This document shows positions 13,001 through 25,800 of a DNA stretch of 64,000 nt, piece by piece. Every line of letters starts with the position of its first letter. Positions within the stretch are counted from its first letter, which is position 1. The notes beneath the pieces were generated by a model. That model searched no databases, was not told where the DNA came from, and saw only the letters and a list, made by a program, of their open reading frames with translations. The position numbers and the translations under genes were made by a program. Origin of the DNA: Lophius americanus (lineage: Eukaryota; Chordata; Actinopteri; Lophiiformes; Lophiidae); contig JBBDHG010000004.1 of NCBI GenBank assembly GCA_037951165.1, positions 3,358,001 to 3,422,000 of the forward strand, read 5' to 3'.

Positions 13001-14314
13001 ACATGTGCGATCCAAAACAGGTAATATATCTACTTGTGGTGCTCTGCTGAGATAGAAATGCTAATTAAAACACACACCCCGGCACACACATACATGGACC
13101 TGTACGAATCTGCAGCAGGGGCAAACATTACTAACCAGACTTTGACTGCAGTAAGCCCATATACATTCACTGCACAGCTCTGAGCTGGAGGGAGATGCCT
13201 GAGTATGCAGCGCACGCACGTAGACACACTATGAACACACAGTCGATCACACACACACACAACGTTGATGATAATTACACAACAGTGACAATGGTCCCCA
13301 ACCTGTTTGCGATGCTGTTATTATTCTGTTTTGTCGCATGGTGTTAACAGTGCCCTTTATACTGTACATGGTAGTCTATGACATCTGTCTCTAGGGAGCA
13401 TCCTCTGCTTAAATGTGTAGTCAGCATACCTTGTTATATTGTAATATCCAGTACAAAGAGGAATCATGATGCTCCTTTTTTTAAATAAAAAAAAAAGTGA
13501 TACAAGTCCTTTTTGTTATATTTGTTGTTCCTTTGCTTCATGGCCCGCCGCACGGACTTCAAACCTCATGGGAACATTCTTATTAAAGGTGATGTAGTTG
13601 CAGAATTTTAATATCTATACTTTCTGCTTTATTGACCACAGCCCAACATCTCCCTCTTTAAACTTCAGCAATGATTATGCTAATTAGGCTTTGGTATTGT
13701 CTGAACATGGCAACCATTACCATATATCTCATAGGCTTTTAGTAGCTTCTCTGATGCTGAAGCAAGAGGCACCGGCTTAAAAGGCTGCACATATTCTTCA
13801 CATGTTTGTGTTTGTCTTCTGCGATCACCAGTAAGGATAAATATAGCTCTTTTGACAGAAACCTGCTAAGAGGATCACAGCTCACAGTAGGTGGTCTGCA
13901 CACAACAGACATCAAAATGCCAAACAACCTGCTAGTGTTTTGACATGCGCACACAAGGACCTGATTCATGCAGCAGGGACACATACCTATAGCGCTCACG
14001 CCCATATGAAACAACAACTATCCCCCAGAAACCTTTCCCTCCTTCTCCCAGGTAAATTATTTTTCTGCTCCTCTCATTTAAGTTGTGACTGGGCCCTTTA
14101 TGAAAAGATGTAATTAAAAGAGAAAAGTTGTGTTTGTTGCAAAGAGGGGAGAGGACAAGATGAAGGAACTAGAAAGATTAGCTACGGCAAAGCCTCATCA
14201 GACTACAAAACCATCTGAAGTTCAGAAGGGAGACAAAAGACTTGTATATGCCTTATATGCTATAAAAAAAATTCCTGCTAAATCCCTGAGGCTAAGCTGC
14301 CATAACTGAAGACT

Positions 14315-14318
<4 letters not shown>

Positions 14319-14361
<43 letters not shown>
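14319..14361. repeat. (AT)n microsatellite
   Basis: About 21 uninterrupted AT dinucleotides. Confidence 0.95.
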
Positions 14362-14362
<1 letters not shown>

Positions 14363-15060
14363 CATCCATTTATTATTACAAGAGTCTCAGTGGTGGCATT
14401 TTAGAAAAAGGTTACTTTGTTTATTTGCTTATTTTGTTTGGGTAAGTGCTTCAGCGCGTGGAGTGGACAGTCGATTCAGTCCCTTTGCAATTTTATTATG
14501 CAAATGAGATCACAGATGGGAAGAGCTACCGCTATCTTTCCAAGTCGAAACAGCTGTGATGTCACTCGCAGCCGAAATTGCCAGGCAGTTACACAGGAGG
14601 AGCAGCTGCACGTTATGAGACTGGTTCATTTAAGAGGCAAACTCACTCATTCTTCCTATCAGCCTCACATGCAACACAACAAACACATGTAAAGGGAAAT
14701 CTGGTGTTGTGACATGTGTTCAGAGATTACTTTCTTCGCTTTTCTTCATTTGCTTTGGCAGAGCCCATAGGTTAATCAAGTGTTTGGAAAAAGTTCAAGT
14801 CTGATGTCTAATAAGATTAAGAAAGCCACCCCTCACTCAATATGTGTGCTAATTTACTGACACCTCCCCATCGAGACAAAGTCTAATCAATAAGCATTTC
14901 TCACTATGAACATTCTTCCGCACCATTACATTTGACCAAAACACAGAGTAATATCTGTCATGAGTGTTTTTTTAGTATATTCTTTTTATATTTCATAATT
15001 ATTTACCGTACAGCAATATTTTCATGTACTGTCCTTATTTGACATTAACATATATTTAAT

Positions 15061-15097
15061 GTACATACCACGGTGATATAAACACTGTGGTATGTAC
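15061..15097. repeat. Near-perfect inverted repeat (15-bp arms, 7-nt loop)
   Basis: The left arm gtacataccacggtg pairs with the right arm cactgtggtatgtac, with one position forming G-T instead of a Watson-Crick pair. The loop is atataaa. The arms are too short for a typical microRNA precursor. Confidence 0.7.
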
Positions 15098-18000
15098 CCC
15101 AATATTTTCTATTTTTTGGGGGGGTTTCTATTTATCGTTTATGCTCATTTATTGTGAGCTACCTGGGTTTGTCTGATTGAGGTGGGGGATCCAGACTGGG
15201 ACATGAAGGGCAGAGAAAACTGAAGGACTACAAATAACAGTAAATTAGAAAAGGAGAAAATAGACATACAGTTACCTGGTGGGAAAGTGGGTAGAACACT
15301 ACACTTCAAAATGAATACATACATTATCATGCAATGTGTAATGTGTGCAGAGACCACATAAATGTACTTAGGCTTGGAAAACTAGCTGCACCTCAGGGAA
15401 AAAACAGGGATGAGAAATGTATGGCTCCTGGCAAGTATATGACAGATTCTTACAACAAATTGGCAACAAACCCATCTTAGTGAAGCCAGCTTTGCCCCTA
15501 GAAAATCGTTTATCTTGTTGCTTACTGTTTATGATGCCATGGACAATTTACAGCAGAGTATGCCACAGGTAAGGCTCCTCTGCCTGTGTGGCAACTATTA
15601 TCTAGCTCCTTTCTTTTTCCCACATGTGGAAGGAATTGTCTGAAATGGCCAGTTAGGCTAATAAAAGCCTCTCACATGCAGATTGTTTTTGAATGAGGAG
15701 GTTGATTCTAAATACCTTTCTCAGGATGAGAACTAATTTATGAAACGTGAAGAAAGTAAGCCTGCATGTGAGTGCCGACCCTTTGGCCCTCATAATCCTA
15801 CAAAATGACTCCCTGAGGGACACGTTTTGAGGATTGTGCAGGAAGAGGACACCCAGCAAATTCCTGCCCAGTCAGATTCCCTCTGAATTCAAGTTGCTCT
15901 GAGATCTGCCAACCTTTTTGCCGCTGTTGATTTTATTCTTGAACCCACCGAACCCTCATAATAGGTAAACAGCGCACTTGAACCAAAACATTAAGTTGTT
16001 TATGTAAAAATCATTTTGTGGCTTCGAAGCAATGTCCTGGGTCCAATCATTTCATAGTTTAATATGAAGAAGAAATTGTAGCTTTGAATCACACAGTGAT
16101 AAAATAACAAACAAGAGTGCTTGGGTCAGACTGTGTTCTTCTCTGCACCACAGGTTAAGAGGGGCAATTTGACTCTGAATGATTATGGTATTCTCCTTGC
16201 AACATAAGAACAGTGAAGCCGCCAGGCAACTTTTTTGTTTTGTTTTTGCTCACTCCATTTAACACATAATCACATGCACATACACACACAAGGTGTCAGA
16301 TATGTAGAAAAGTTGTCCTATAGCAACCCCAATATACCCATCTTTCACCAATTTACTGTCTTTGTCTATATTGTGCTGCAATCCAATCTATTTTTCCTGT
16401 GCTTGACCTTTTCTCTGTTTGTAGTTTAGCAAATATATTGGACAGGGTCCTATGTAATCAATAGTACTCATTAAATGTCCCTTTTGGCCAATTGTCTCAA
16501 CAACTGGCCAAATTGCAGGCTGAGGTTGCAGGCTATAAACCTGCTCCGCCATTTTTGCTTCAAATCTTTCCAACTTTGTATGGGCATCAATTTTTTTCTC
16601 CAGTTGAATTAGTCACACCAGGCTTTTATATGCTATTTTCCTGAAATTAACCAAAAGCATCCATCCCCGCAGTAGGCTATCTGTATTTGGGTGTGAGGAG
16701 GCTCTGGGACTGCTATTTGTTCAGGATGGGCGGGTGTTAGATAGCCTTCCAAAGTGAGGTAAAAGGAAGTAGTGGCTGCACCTGTTGTTCGCTGCGGTTG
16801 CTGTGTTGGGTTTAGCACCTGCTCACACGGCTGCTGTGTGGCTGTCTGTGTGGGCAGCGGGGATAACAGGGAGACCATTCACACCCGCTAAGAGTGCTGT
16901 CTGCGGGCCCTCTCCCTCAGTGCTCTTTCACTCTGCAGGCAAGCTCCATCATTCATTTTTCTGTCTTTTACAATTCTCTGCCTATCCCCCCTGTAGCCTG
17001 TATGTCTCACTGCTATCTGCCACATTATATTCTTTATATACACCATCTCTCTTTCTTTTTCTCTTTCCGCCTCCCCCTCCCCCTATTTTTTTTTGTCTCC
17101 AACCCTCTCTTTTTTTTTTGCCTTTCAATTCACAAAGAAGCACAAATGCAAAGGGCAACAGCTGCTGTTATACTCCTCCTGTGGAACTCAGAAGCTTTTA
17201 CTGTGAAGGATGTTGATGTAAAATATAAATTGCATATAACCAACCACTAAATCTCTTTTGTTGCAGCTGGGACAGCAGTGAAGGAACATTTAACTTGTGC
17301 CATGGAGGTAGTAGTTTTGGCAGCAGTTTGGCTATGGGCGATTTAGGTGGGGTGTTACTGTAAGTGTGCAATATACATTTTGGACAAAGGGCAGACATTA
17401 GAGTTCTCACATGAGTATATTCAAGACTTTGCCAGTCATGTTTGGAATTGCAAACACCAGATGTCTAAAGAAAAAAAGGGCAGGACAGAGATGTATTAAC
17501 CATTTATATGAAACCTTAAGTTCAAATCCCTTGAATATAGTTTTGCCAATGCATCTCGCAAGCCACCCCTGTTTTTCTTCCTCGAAGGGGTTAGGACATA
17601 ATCACTTGACTTTACGGGCCTCCAAGTCCTCACATGTGACATTTATTCGTCAATCAAACAGTTGCAAACAAAAACAACAATACATAAAATTATATATGCC
17701 ATTTGAAAGCAATCAGACCCATTAACACTGTAACCTATATGATACAGATTTCGATAGAAAAATAAGAATTATTTCAATCAGCGTTACATCATAACTCCAA
17801 AACCTACACGTGTAAAAACAATGATAAGCAGCACAGATATGATCATGCCAATATTCAAACTTGCAGCAGACACAAAGAGCAGCTCGTGTCTGCAAAGGTC
17901 CAGGCGACGCCAAATAGACGAAGTAATATTACTGCATCGCTGTAGCAGCGATACAATTACGCGCATGCCGAAGGAGGTTATACCTGTTCATCCATCCTTC

Positions 18001-18215
18001 ACCTTCTACCTCGTACAAATACGTCTCTCAATCCCACCATTTGGTACACTCACCGCACAGATGGCCAGGTATGGGTGGCGCAGGCAGGTGCCAGTCTCCT
18101 ACTCGCCTTCTCCGGTGGCTGTTCCTCGCTCTGTAGAGAAAAGGGTGATGGATACCACTGCTCTTGGTATCCCAAGCCTCTGTGAAATAGCAGCAGCTCC
18201 CCAGCCGCACCTCAC

Positions 18216-18300
18216 CTGTCTTTTCCCTCAACAGTTCCCGCGTGCCGCCGTACCATCACCGTTTAATGCGCTCGTCAAAAAAGCCTAGAACGTTTGCCCT
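18216..18300 (-). other. sema6b: Candidate untranslated first exon / promoter area of sema6b
   Basis: The minus strand here is CpG-richer than its surroundings (cattaaacggtgatggtacg, gcacgcggga) and ends in a good donor, GGGAAAAGACAG|gtgagg, at 18216. The sema6b coding exon has an acceptor immediately upstream of its ATG and therefore needs such an exon. The link is inferred; the 5' limit is unknown. Confidence 0.35.
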
Positions 18301-18873
18301 CCTTCAGGAAAACAGTTCTTAGTATAAATGTGCTAAGGGTGACCTTATGAGGTTTGCTATGATCCGCAATAGGCTGAGCCTCGTTAGCTGGGCAGACCCT
18401 TGCAAAATCCCAAATCCTGCATGAAGAATTCTGTCAGTGGACCGGCCAATGGTCTGCACCTGAAATCAACAGTCAGCAAAATGTAATCCCCTTCTTAAAT
18501 TTACAGTAGCGGGGTGAAATGTCCATCGCAGAGCAGTAACAGTTACAGAAGGGCAGCAGGGGCCCATAATTCACACCCCCTGAAGCACAGTCCTGCAGTG
18601 GATCAGTGATAAATGGAGGGACCCCCTATTTCCTCCCTCTCCTCTCTGTCTCTCTCTCTGACTCTGTCTTTCTCTCTCTCTCTCTATGTCTCTCTCACAC
18701 AAAAATTTGGTGTCAATAAATTACTTCATAATTCACTAGTTGTAAACAAATATGGAAATATATATATAATAAATATATAATAATTACAACTTAATAATTA
18801 ATCTGAATTCACTACTATTAATAAAAACAAAGTTTAAATATAATTAAAAAAAATCATACAACAAAAAGTAAAA

Positions 18874-18907
<34 letters not shown>

Positions 18908-19075
18908 TATTTAATTAATTAATTATCATTAACTTTTTTCATAACTGTTGGCCTACTTCACCCAATAGTAATGGTAATGATATGGTAAGTTGTTATGTTT
19001 GTTTTTAAATTTGCTCCTTATTATTTATCGTTAATATAGATATCAGAGTATTGTGGGGGAATAGATGGATTTTCG
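18301..19075. other. Intergenic, AT-rich low-complexity DNA
   Basis: No gene is visible. A CT-rich tract lies at 18630-18695. A poly-A run at 18870-18890 passes directly into (AT)n at 18890-18910, and much of the rest is A/T only. Confidence 0.7.
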
Positions 19076-19300
19076 TTAGAGCTGCAATGATTATTTGATC
19101 AATCAATTAATTGACTAAAGGAAAATCTGATCTACAATTTCGACAATCTATCTATCCTTCCAGTCAAATTTCAAAATTCTCTGGTAAATTAAATACCTTA
19201 TTTTATTTTGTCACGATAAATGAATAGCAATTTGCTTTGGATGTGTGGATTGGACAAAATAAGCAATGCAATGATATCACGTTTTCACATTTCTATGACG
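19075..19300. mobile_element. hAT-like MITE remnant
   Basis: The sequence begins gagctgcaatgattatttga and continues with atcaatcaattaattgacta. It resembles the 'gagctgcaacgattaatcgattaatcgat' end of a widespread vertebrate non-autonomous hAT family. A later ggattggacaaaataagca fits the body of the same family. The opposite terminal repeat is not clear, so the right limit is approximate. Confidence 0.5.
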
Positions 19301-19469
19301 TTTCATTGTTAAACCTTTTGTAATGAAAACACATCTGTGTATACATATACAATGTGGAAAAAATAATAACTGTATTTTTACATTACAAAAGAAATAACAA
19401 AACGTGAAAATGCAGTGAGGATAAATGATAAATAATATCAAGTCAAAATAGCAAAGTTTTGAAATGGAC

Positions 19470-19500
19470 TTGGCCTGACGTCATTTCCGGGTTTAGTCGG
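19470..19500 (+). promoter_or_regulatory. abhd17a: abhd17a core promoter motifs (CRE and ETS-like)
   Basis: A perfect CRE palindrome TGACGTCA (19476-19483) is immediately followed by an ETS-type site ATTTCCGG (19483-19490). CRE plus ETS without a TATA box is typical of broadly expressed vertebrate genes. The first abhd17a donor lies about 210 bp downstream, which supports a promoter here. The start site cannot be read from sequence alone. Confidence 0.55.
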
Positions 19501-19697
19501 ACAGTAGCATGGATGGACTGTTGTAGAAAAAAAACTAGCTAATTGCTATGCATTTCAGCTGTCGAGCTCCCGGCAATTGATCGCACAATTGAGCAAAAAC
19601 ATCAATGTCAAGACACAAGCAAGGTTTTTGGAGTCGTGTGCTTCTTTTGTGTTTATATAGGGGCACCTCAGCCTTCCTGACAACCTACTGTGAATTG
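19500..19697 (+). other. abhd17a: abhd17a non-coding exon 1 (5' end approximate)
   Basis: The sequence downstream of the CRE/ETS pair leads to a consensus donor, TGTGAATTG|gtaagt, at 19697/19698. No long open frame runs through it, so it is taken as 5' UTR. The start is uncertain by tens of bases. Confidence 0.45.
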
Positions 19698-21339
19698 GTA
19701 AGTACCTAGCTTTCATGCTAGCTAGTTCGCGAACTGGCCGCCGACGCTAGCTAGGAGCTTTGCTGACGGTAAATGAAGATAATTTGTCTGCTAGACGTTG
19801 TAACCATTTTAGTCGCTCCTGTTTCATAAAAGCAGTGGCATATTGCAACAGTTATATTTGTGCTAAGGCAATATACTGTGTTATACTAATGTGTCTAGTG
19901 TCCACATCAATCGCTACCGTCTGAAGTTGATATGATTGTGAATCGTGTAATAGCTCTACTAGAATGGCAATCTGTCGCTGTTTGTGTTCAGGTGGTGTTT
20001 TAATTATTCACCATTATCCACGATCACATCAGAGCATCTGAATCAATTCAATCCCACGGTGAGAATTTAGTAGCATCTGTTTACGTTAATAATATATTGC
20101 CATAATAAAACCCTATTTTGCATGATGTTTCTGTAGCTGTAGAATGACAATACTTAGTGGTTGCCTTCAATCTTCTTGAATTAATGTCACAAAACTATGT
20201 CACATAACTTTGAAAACAGCCACTATTCGCCTTTTGTCGTTTACTCTTAAGTTAGAGCCATATTCTGTTATAATAAGCAAGAATACAGTGGGCTTCTTAC
20301 TGGTTATACGCGCACGATAAAATACTCTAAAGAGACACATCATTCTGTTCTTCAATAGCTGGTGTTTTGCTAGATCAGGTTTAAAAAACGTTTCCTACTA
20401 TGCATTATATTCACCAAGTATAAATTTACAAAAGGACCTAAACCTGGATTTACTCGTATCAACTATTATTAAAGGAATTTAAAAATGTTGTGATGGAGAA
20501 ATTAGCTTGTTTTTCCTGAGAAGCTACTGCCCGCCTGTATTTATGTTTGTATTTAAAAATAAACCTTTGAATGTATGTATGTATTTATGAATAAACCTAT
20601 ATATATGAAAACTTTCTTGGCTAAGAAAGCAGCAGCACACTTCATAATTTACATATAAAACCAATAAAATCGAGACAGAGGGCATAAACAAATACACAAT
20701 GGTATCTTATTCAAAATGCAGGTAATGCATAGACCAATGGTCTCACAGTCTAGTCCCTTTAGAGTGCTCTTTTTTTAATTCTGTCCAAGCACACGGAACA
20801 ATTGGGTGAAAGACATTTTTGTTTTGGCTACGAATTAAGTATCCACACAGGTATGAAGTGACCAGTCCTAGAAGAGTTTTATATATGAAAGACGGCTAGT
20901 GCATACGTCTCCGTACATACAAGGATGGCCACTGAGCGGTATCATATAATGTGCAATGGCGTGTAAGATGTCCACATCCAGCAACTTATCTCAAGGCACA
21001 ATGACCGATGGTGTCCAGAGACCGTTGACAGTGTTCAGAGCTATCCAAGTAACCATTGTCCACTATGTGTACGAATAGCTTTTGTTATATTGTGATCGTA
21101 TACAATGTTGTATTTGTTTTATTTCAAAATTTGGATTGGTTGCTACCCTGGCTAGGCCTGTCTTGTAAAAGCTACTTTTTTATCTCAGTAACTCCTTGTG
21201 GTTAAAAAGCCTTAATCAAATAATAACTTATGAGACCAGGCCACTTCGGTGGTCTTTCTTTTTTGACTATACATCATTTTGTTCAGTTTGTTGCTAAATG
21301 ATGCTGTGCTTTAATATATCCTATGTCCTTTTTATCAAG
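19698..21339 (+). other. Probable abhd17a intron 1
   Basis: No coding signal is seen. The stretch is AT-rich and holds no transposon that I recognise. Confidence 0.4.
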
Positions 21340-21424
21340 ATCCAACTGGCTAAGTGACTAGACCAGAAAACTCTGGCACCTTCGTGTGCCAGTTCATTTC
21401 AAGACCCAGGGAATTCTGAATCAG
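21340..21424 (+). other. abhd17a: abhd17a non-coding exon 2 (candidate)
   Basis: An 85-nt segment lies between acceptor ctttttatcaag and donor CAG|gtatgt. It contains in-frame stops and fits a second 5' UTR exon ahead of the coding exon at 22169. Transcript data are needed to confirm it. Confidence 0.45.
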
Positions 21425-22171
21425 GTATGTTCCTTACATGATAGCTGTATTGGAGGGTGGGGAGCTTTGTTTATCACTACTTTTCCTAACTTTAAAACAT
21501 TTTTTTTTCAACTTTGCAACATTCTACTGTGAGTGATAAAGAGAATATAAAAATGATATGCTATTGAGCTATGAATTATTGGAGAAACCTGTAGATTTTA
21601 TTTCATCAAAACTCTGTATCGGTTTGTGTTAGGGTCCTTGCAAATCTAAATAATAAGCTTTAAAAGTCTAAAATCCGAAAGATATTATGTTTGAGAGCAT
21701 AAACATGCTCTCTTAAATTCTAAATATATCAATATTTATTTTATGCTACTTCAAGAATTTTCATTTAACTGCTTTGTCGTGCTTAAAGTATTTTTTTTTC
21801 AATAACATGCAAACATAGTATTGTTTACACCGCTAACAATAGTGTATTTTTTCTTAATTAAATTTAATTAAGTTGCAAGGAACTGGAAGTCTGATGTCAT
21901 CGATATCCGACATACATTTTTCCTGGTAGTTAGTAAATGATGATTCAAACAGTTGCGTCATTGACTAAATATGTATCTTCGCTGTCTAATATGCCACTTA
22001 CTATTTTAGCTGAAGCAGAATATCTTAAAATTTCTGGTGATAGTGGAGATGCATATCGGGTTTTCTTTAACCAGAGTTAAGAGGTTTTGCGTCCTCCACG
22101 CATATTTTTTTAAATTCTGTTTTTCAGCTATCTAATTGCTTCTTCTACAATGGTTATTTTCTTATCAGAAG

Positions 22172-22731
22172 ATGAACGGTCTGTCCATACGAGAGCTATG
22201 CTGCCTGTTCTGCTGCCCCCCTTGCCCTAGCCGCATTGCAGCCAAATTGGCATTCCTTCCTCCAGAGCCCACCTATGCCCTTCTCCCTGACCCGGATCCA
22301 GGCAGTGGATCTGGGACTGCTTCTGGATCTAGCTCTGGGGCTGCTGTGCCTTCCCTTGGAGCCCCAGGACTGCGTTCTCGGCTCAGCACTGGTAGTGGAA
22401 GTGACAGAGTAAGCACAGGTGGCGGCAGTGGAGGAAGTTTAGGTGGAGGAGGAAGTTTAGGTGGAGGAGGAAGTTTAGGTGGAGGAGGGGGTGGAGGAGG
22501 TTTAGGGGGAAGTGGCGGAGGAGGTGGGGGTGCCGGTGGGGTTGCCGGTGGCAGCGGTGGCGGTAGCAGCAGTAGCACTGGGGGCGAGGGCAGATGGAAG
22601 CTTCATCTCACAGAGAGAGCGGAGTTCCAGTATTCACAAAGAGAACTGGATGTGACGGACGTATTCCTGACCAGATCTAGCCGAGGCAACAGGATTGGAT
22701 GCATGTATATTCGCTGTGCCCCCAATGCCAG
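22172..22731 (+). CDS. abhd17a: abhd17a coding exon 1 (palmitoylation cluster and Gly-rich linker)
   Basis: It encodes residues 1-186 plus two bases of 187. Order: cysteine cluster (10-18), conserved RIAAKLAFLPPEPTY, Ser/Gly/Ala-rich linker (about 44-140), then GRWKLHLTERAEFQYSQREL, where similarity to the family resumes. The donor is GCCAG|gtgaga. Confidence 0.93.
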
Positions 22732-22826
22732 GTGAGATACAGACAAAGGTCCCAAACTTGTATCTCCGTGTTTTTGATTGTGTTTTACTTAGAGCAGTTC
22801 ATATATCTTTTGTTGAAACCCGACAT

Positions 22827-22870
<44 letters not shown>

Positions 22871-25800
22871 ATATCAATTTTATTAGTCACACCAGACTAT
22901 CAGTAGGCATTGACTTAAATAATGTAGGACCAAGTAGCAGCATAACATCGTCATCATTTAATTGACACTCACTTTTTAATGAAATAAACTTGTCTTCAGT
23001 CCATTTTTGCACAAGGTTCAAGGAAAAAATATTCTTTGGAAGGTTTTGCACATGTTATTTTATTTAATGCAACATCTGTCACAGCTACAACTTAAGTTTT
23101 CATTCCATTATTCCTCTTGTTGTGATCTTGGTGCCTCACTTCAGAAAGTCCCTGCTTCCCCTTAGCCATTTTGACCTCCTCCCTCCTTTGTCTCTCAGGT
23201 TCACAGTGTTGTTTTCCCATGGCAATGCAGTAGACCTGGGCCAGATGAGCAGCTTCTACATTGGCTTAGGAACACGAATCAACTGCAACATCTTTTCTTA
23301 TGATTACTCTGGCTACGGTGTTAGCACTGGCAAGCCCTCTGAGAAAAACCTATATGCTGATATTGATGCTGCCTGGCATGCCCTACGCACACGGTAAGCA
23401 GGCAGATACTGTTTGTACCCTTTCCCACAAAGTCCAATTGGACGAGCCAACAAGGACCGAATACCTGTTTTCTTGTATTTGTTAGATAAATGAGTCCCTC
23501 ACATCATTGGCCACCAATGTTGTGAAAATAAAACTTCGTCAACCTGGCTTATTATGGTACTCTAAGACCATCGCCAGGTCATATCAAGACTCTCTATCAT
23601 ACGGGCGGATTTTAAGCAGTCAAATACTGTGTGCCGCGCATGATGTGGTAGCATCTTTAATTCTGAAAAAGTTACCTTGAGTCAACCAAAACATTAATGC
23701 TCATGATGGCAAACAGTTTAACAGTGTATGCTCTGACTTTCTGCTTATGATATTTAAACAGTCAGGATAATCTGCTTTATTGGTCTGAAAAAATGTTAGG
23801 CTTTGCAACCTTTGGAAAGTGAGACATCATGCTCTTTGCTTATGATCTATTTTAAAATGTGTCTATTATTAGCATGAAACACACGGATTATTGTTCCTGT
23901 TTGTTGAACTGAAAGGCTTAGTTAACCATGTTAATCTGCAAATGGGAAAATAAATACATGTACAAGGCAAATCAGTCCTTTTGCACCATTTTTAGAATGA
24001 AATGCACTCTTGTTCTGATTTTCTATTTTGTAATCTTTTTTTGTGTTGTCTCAGGTATGGCATCAGCCCTGAGAATATCATTCTGTATGGACAAAGTATT
24101 GGCACAGTTCCCACAGTAGACTTAGCATCAAGGTTCGAGTGCGCCGCTGTGGTCCTCCACTCTCCTCTAACTTCTGGCATGAGAGTGGCATTCCCAGACA
24201 CCAAGAAAACATATTGCTTTGATGCCTTCCCTAAGTAAGTCTCTCGATAGGGAAGAACATTTTTATTTCTTTGTTGATAATGTTGCTTTAGAAAATTTGA
24301 TAGTACTAAGAAAATTTTAGTACAACAGGAAGCAATTTGACAAAATGTAGCTGTACCCATGAAGGTTGACCAGATCTATGCATTGCATTTCAATTACAAA
24401 TTAAATTGACCGCTGAGCATTTTGCTGCAAAATGTAAACTTGACAAACTGAACTTGAATCTATCCCTGACATCCCACAGGATAATGAGAGGGAAGTAATT
24501 GAATGACCTCACAAAATACTTCAGTGTGTGGTTGTATTGGAGACAATTTCAGTCTTGTATAGTTCACCACATGTCATCGATTCCTGTATGTTGTCCTCAT
24601 GCTAGTGAGAGCTGAGTATCCAGTCTCACATTGACATGTTGTTGCAAGTGTTTCAAAGACGGAATTTTATGCACCCAATATAATTCAAATCTACAAGAGG
24701 TTCCTGAGGGAACTCAGTTTCATTTGATCCATATGTTAATCTCAAAATTAGTCACTCAGACCTACAGTCCGGTGAACAGTACTGGAACTACCTCCTGATG
24801 GCCTCAATTTTGGTGCATATATAATATTAAATGGTGTCTGACCTTAAAATATAGGTAAAAAGTAATACAAGTTTTAAATGGTATTTGCATTTATTGAATG
24901 AAAAATGATATCAGTTGGCCTGTAAGAACGGACATTTGCACCATTTCGTTACAAAATCCTAACTGTTATTAACTGGTTTCAGCTTAACTTCGACACACCC
25001 AGATCAGTCAGATCGTCACTTACATAGACCTTTAAAAAAAAAAAAAGTAAAAGAAAAAAAGAAATTGGTTTGTAGGTCTCACCAATCGTACACAAGGCCA
25101 ATAATCAACAGATTTCCAGAAAAGATGAGGAATAAAACAATTGAAATACATTCCTTTGGAAATGGTTACACATCTATTTCTAAGGCCCCTGGGACTCCAC
25201 AGATTCTTAGGGGGATACATTATTTTCTACAAATGGAAAGAACATGGAACATTAGTCAACCTAGCTAAACCAGTTTGTGCTCACAAACTGTTTGTTGTGG
25301 TGCACTGAAGCAGTTCCGCAAAGAAAAGTAGGCCAAATTCGAGCACAGCAATGTCAGAGGGCTGTAGTTATCTGATCTAGTTTTCAGAAGTGTCTGGTTG
25401 TAGTTGTTGCATTCAACAATTGGCAAGTTATTAATATTTTTCACTCGGCATAATTGTTCTTCCTTGTTAAAAGTAGGATTCAAATGTGCTGTTTTTGTTT
25501 ACTCAGGTTCCCTTTGTTTTAATATTAATTTTGTTTAAGACCTGACACAGTATGGAATGAAATTAATGCCAGAATGGAGGAAATCAAGAGTGTCAAAAGT
25601 TTTTTATTTATTTAGAAGGTAAAACATAGTGGGGGTTATTATGTATTTACATTTGAAAGCCATGTGAAAATGAACTAACTAGATATATGGGCTGTTAATT
25701 CTTTGGATGAGCCACAAACACAACTAGACCAACATAATCGTTAATTGGAATTATTTGAACTAATTGCATTAAGGAGATTTCTTCTGTTTAGTGTATTTCC

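Larger units (their letters stand above)
3235..18215 (-). other. Long non-coding stretch, probable first intron of sema6b
   Basis: No convincing coding exon is visible. The strong acceptor just before the sema6b start codon requires an upstream exon, and a candidate donor lies at 18215/18216, so most of this DNA is probably intron 1. It holds LINE relics (5.0-5.35 and 7.67-8.33 kb), a tRNA-derived SINE (5.4 kb), short simple repeats, a triplicated 16-mer (10006-10053) and a small hairpin (15061-15097). Open frames here are short and lack codon bias or family motifs. Confidence 0.45.

Noticed and set aside
17821..18288. 155-aa plus-strand open frame in a CpG-richer area
   Set aside because: No recognisable protein motif. 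The strand and donor signals favour a minus-strand untranslated exon instead.
22273..22578. Minus-strand open frame rich in proline
   Set aside because: It is the antisense shadow of the abhd17a Gly tract (GGN codons read as Pro) and has no splice or family support.
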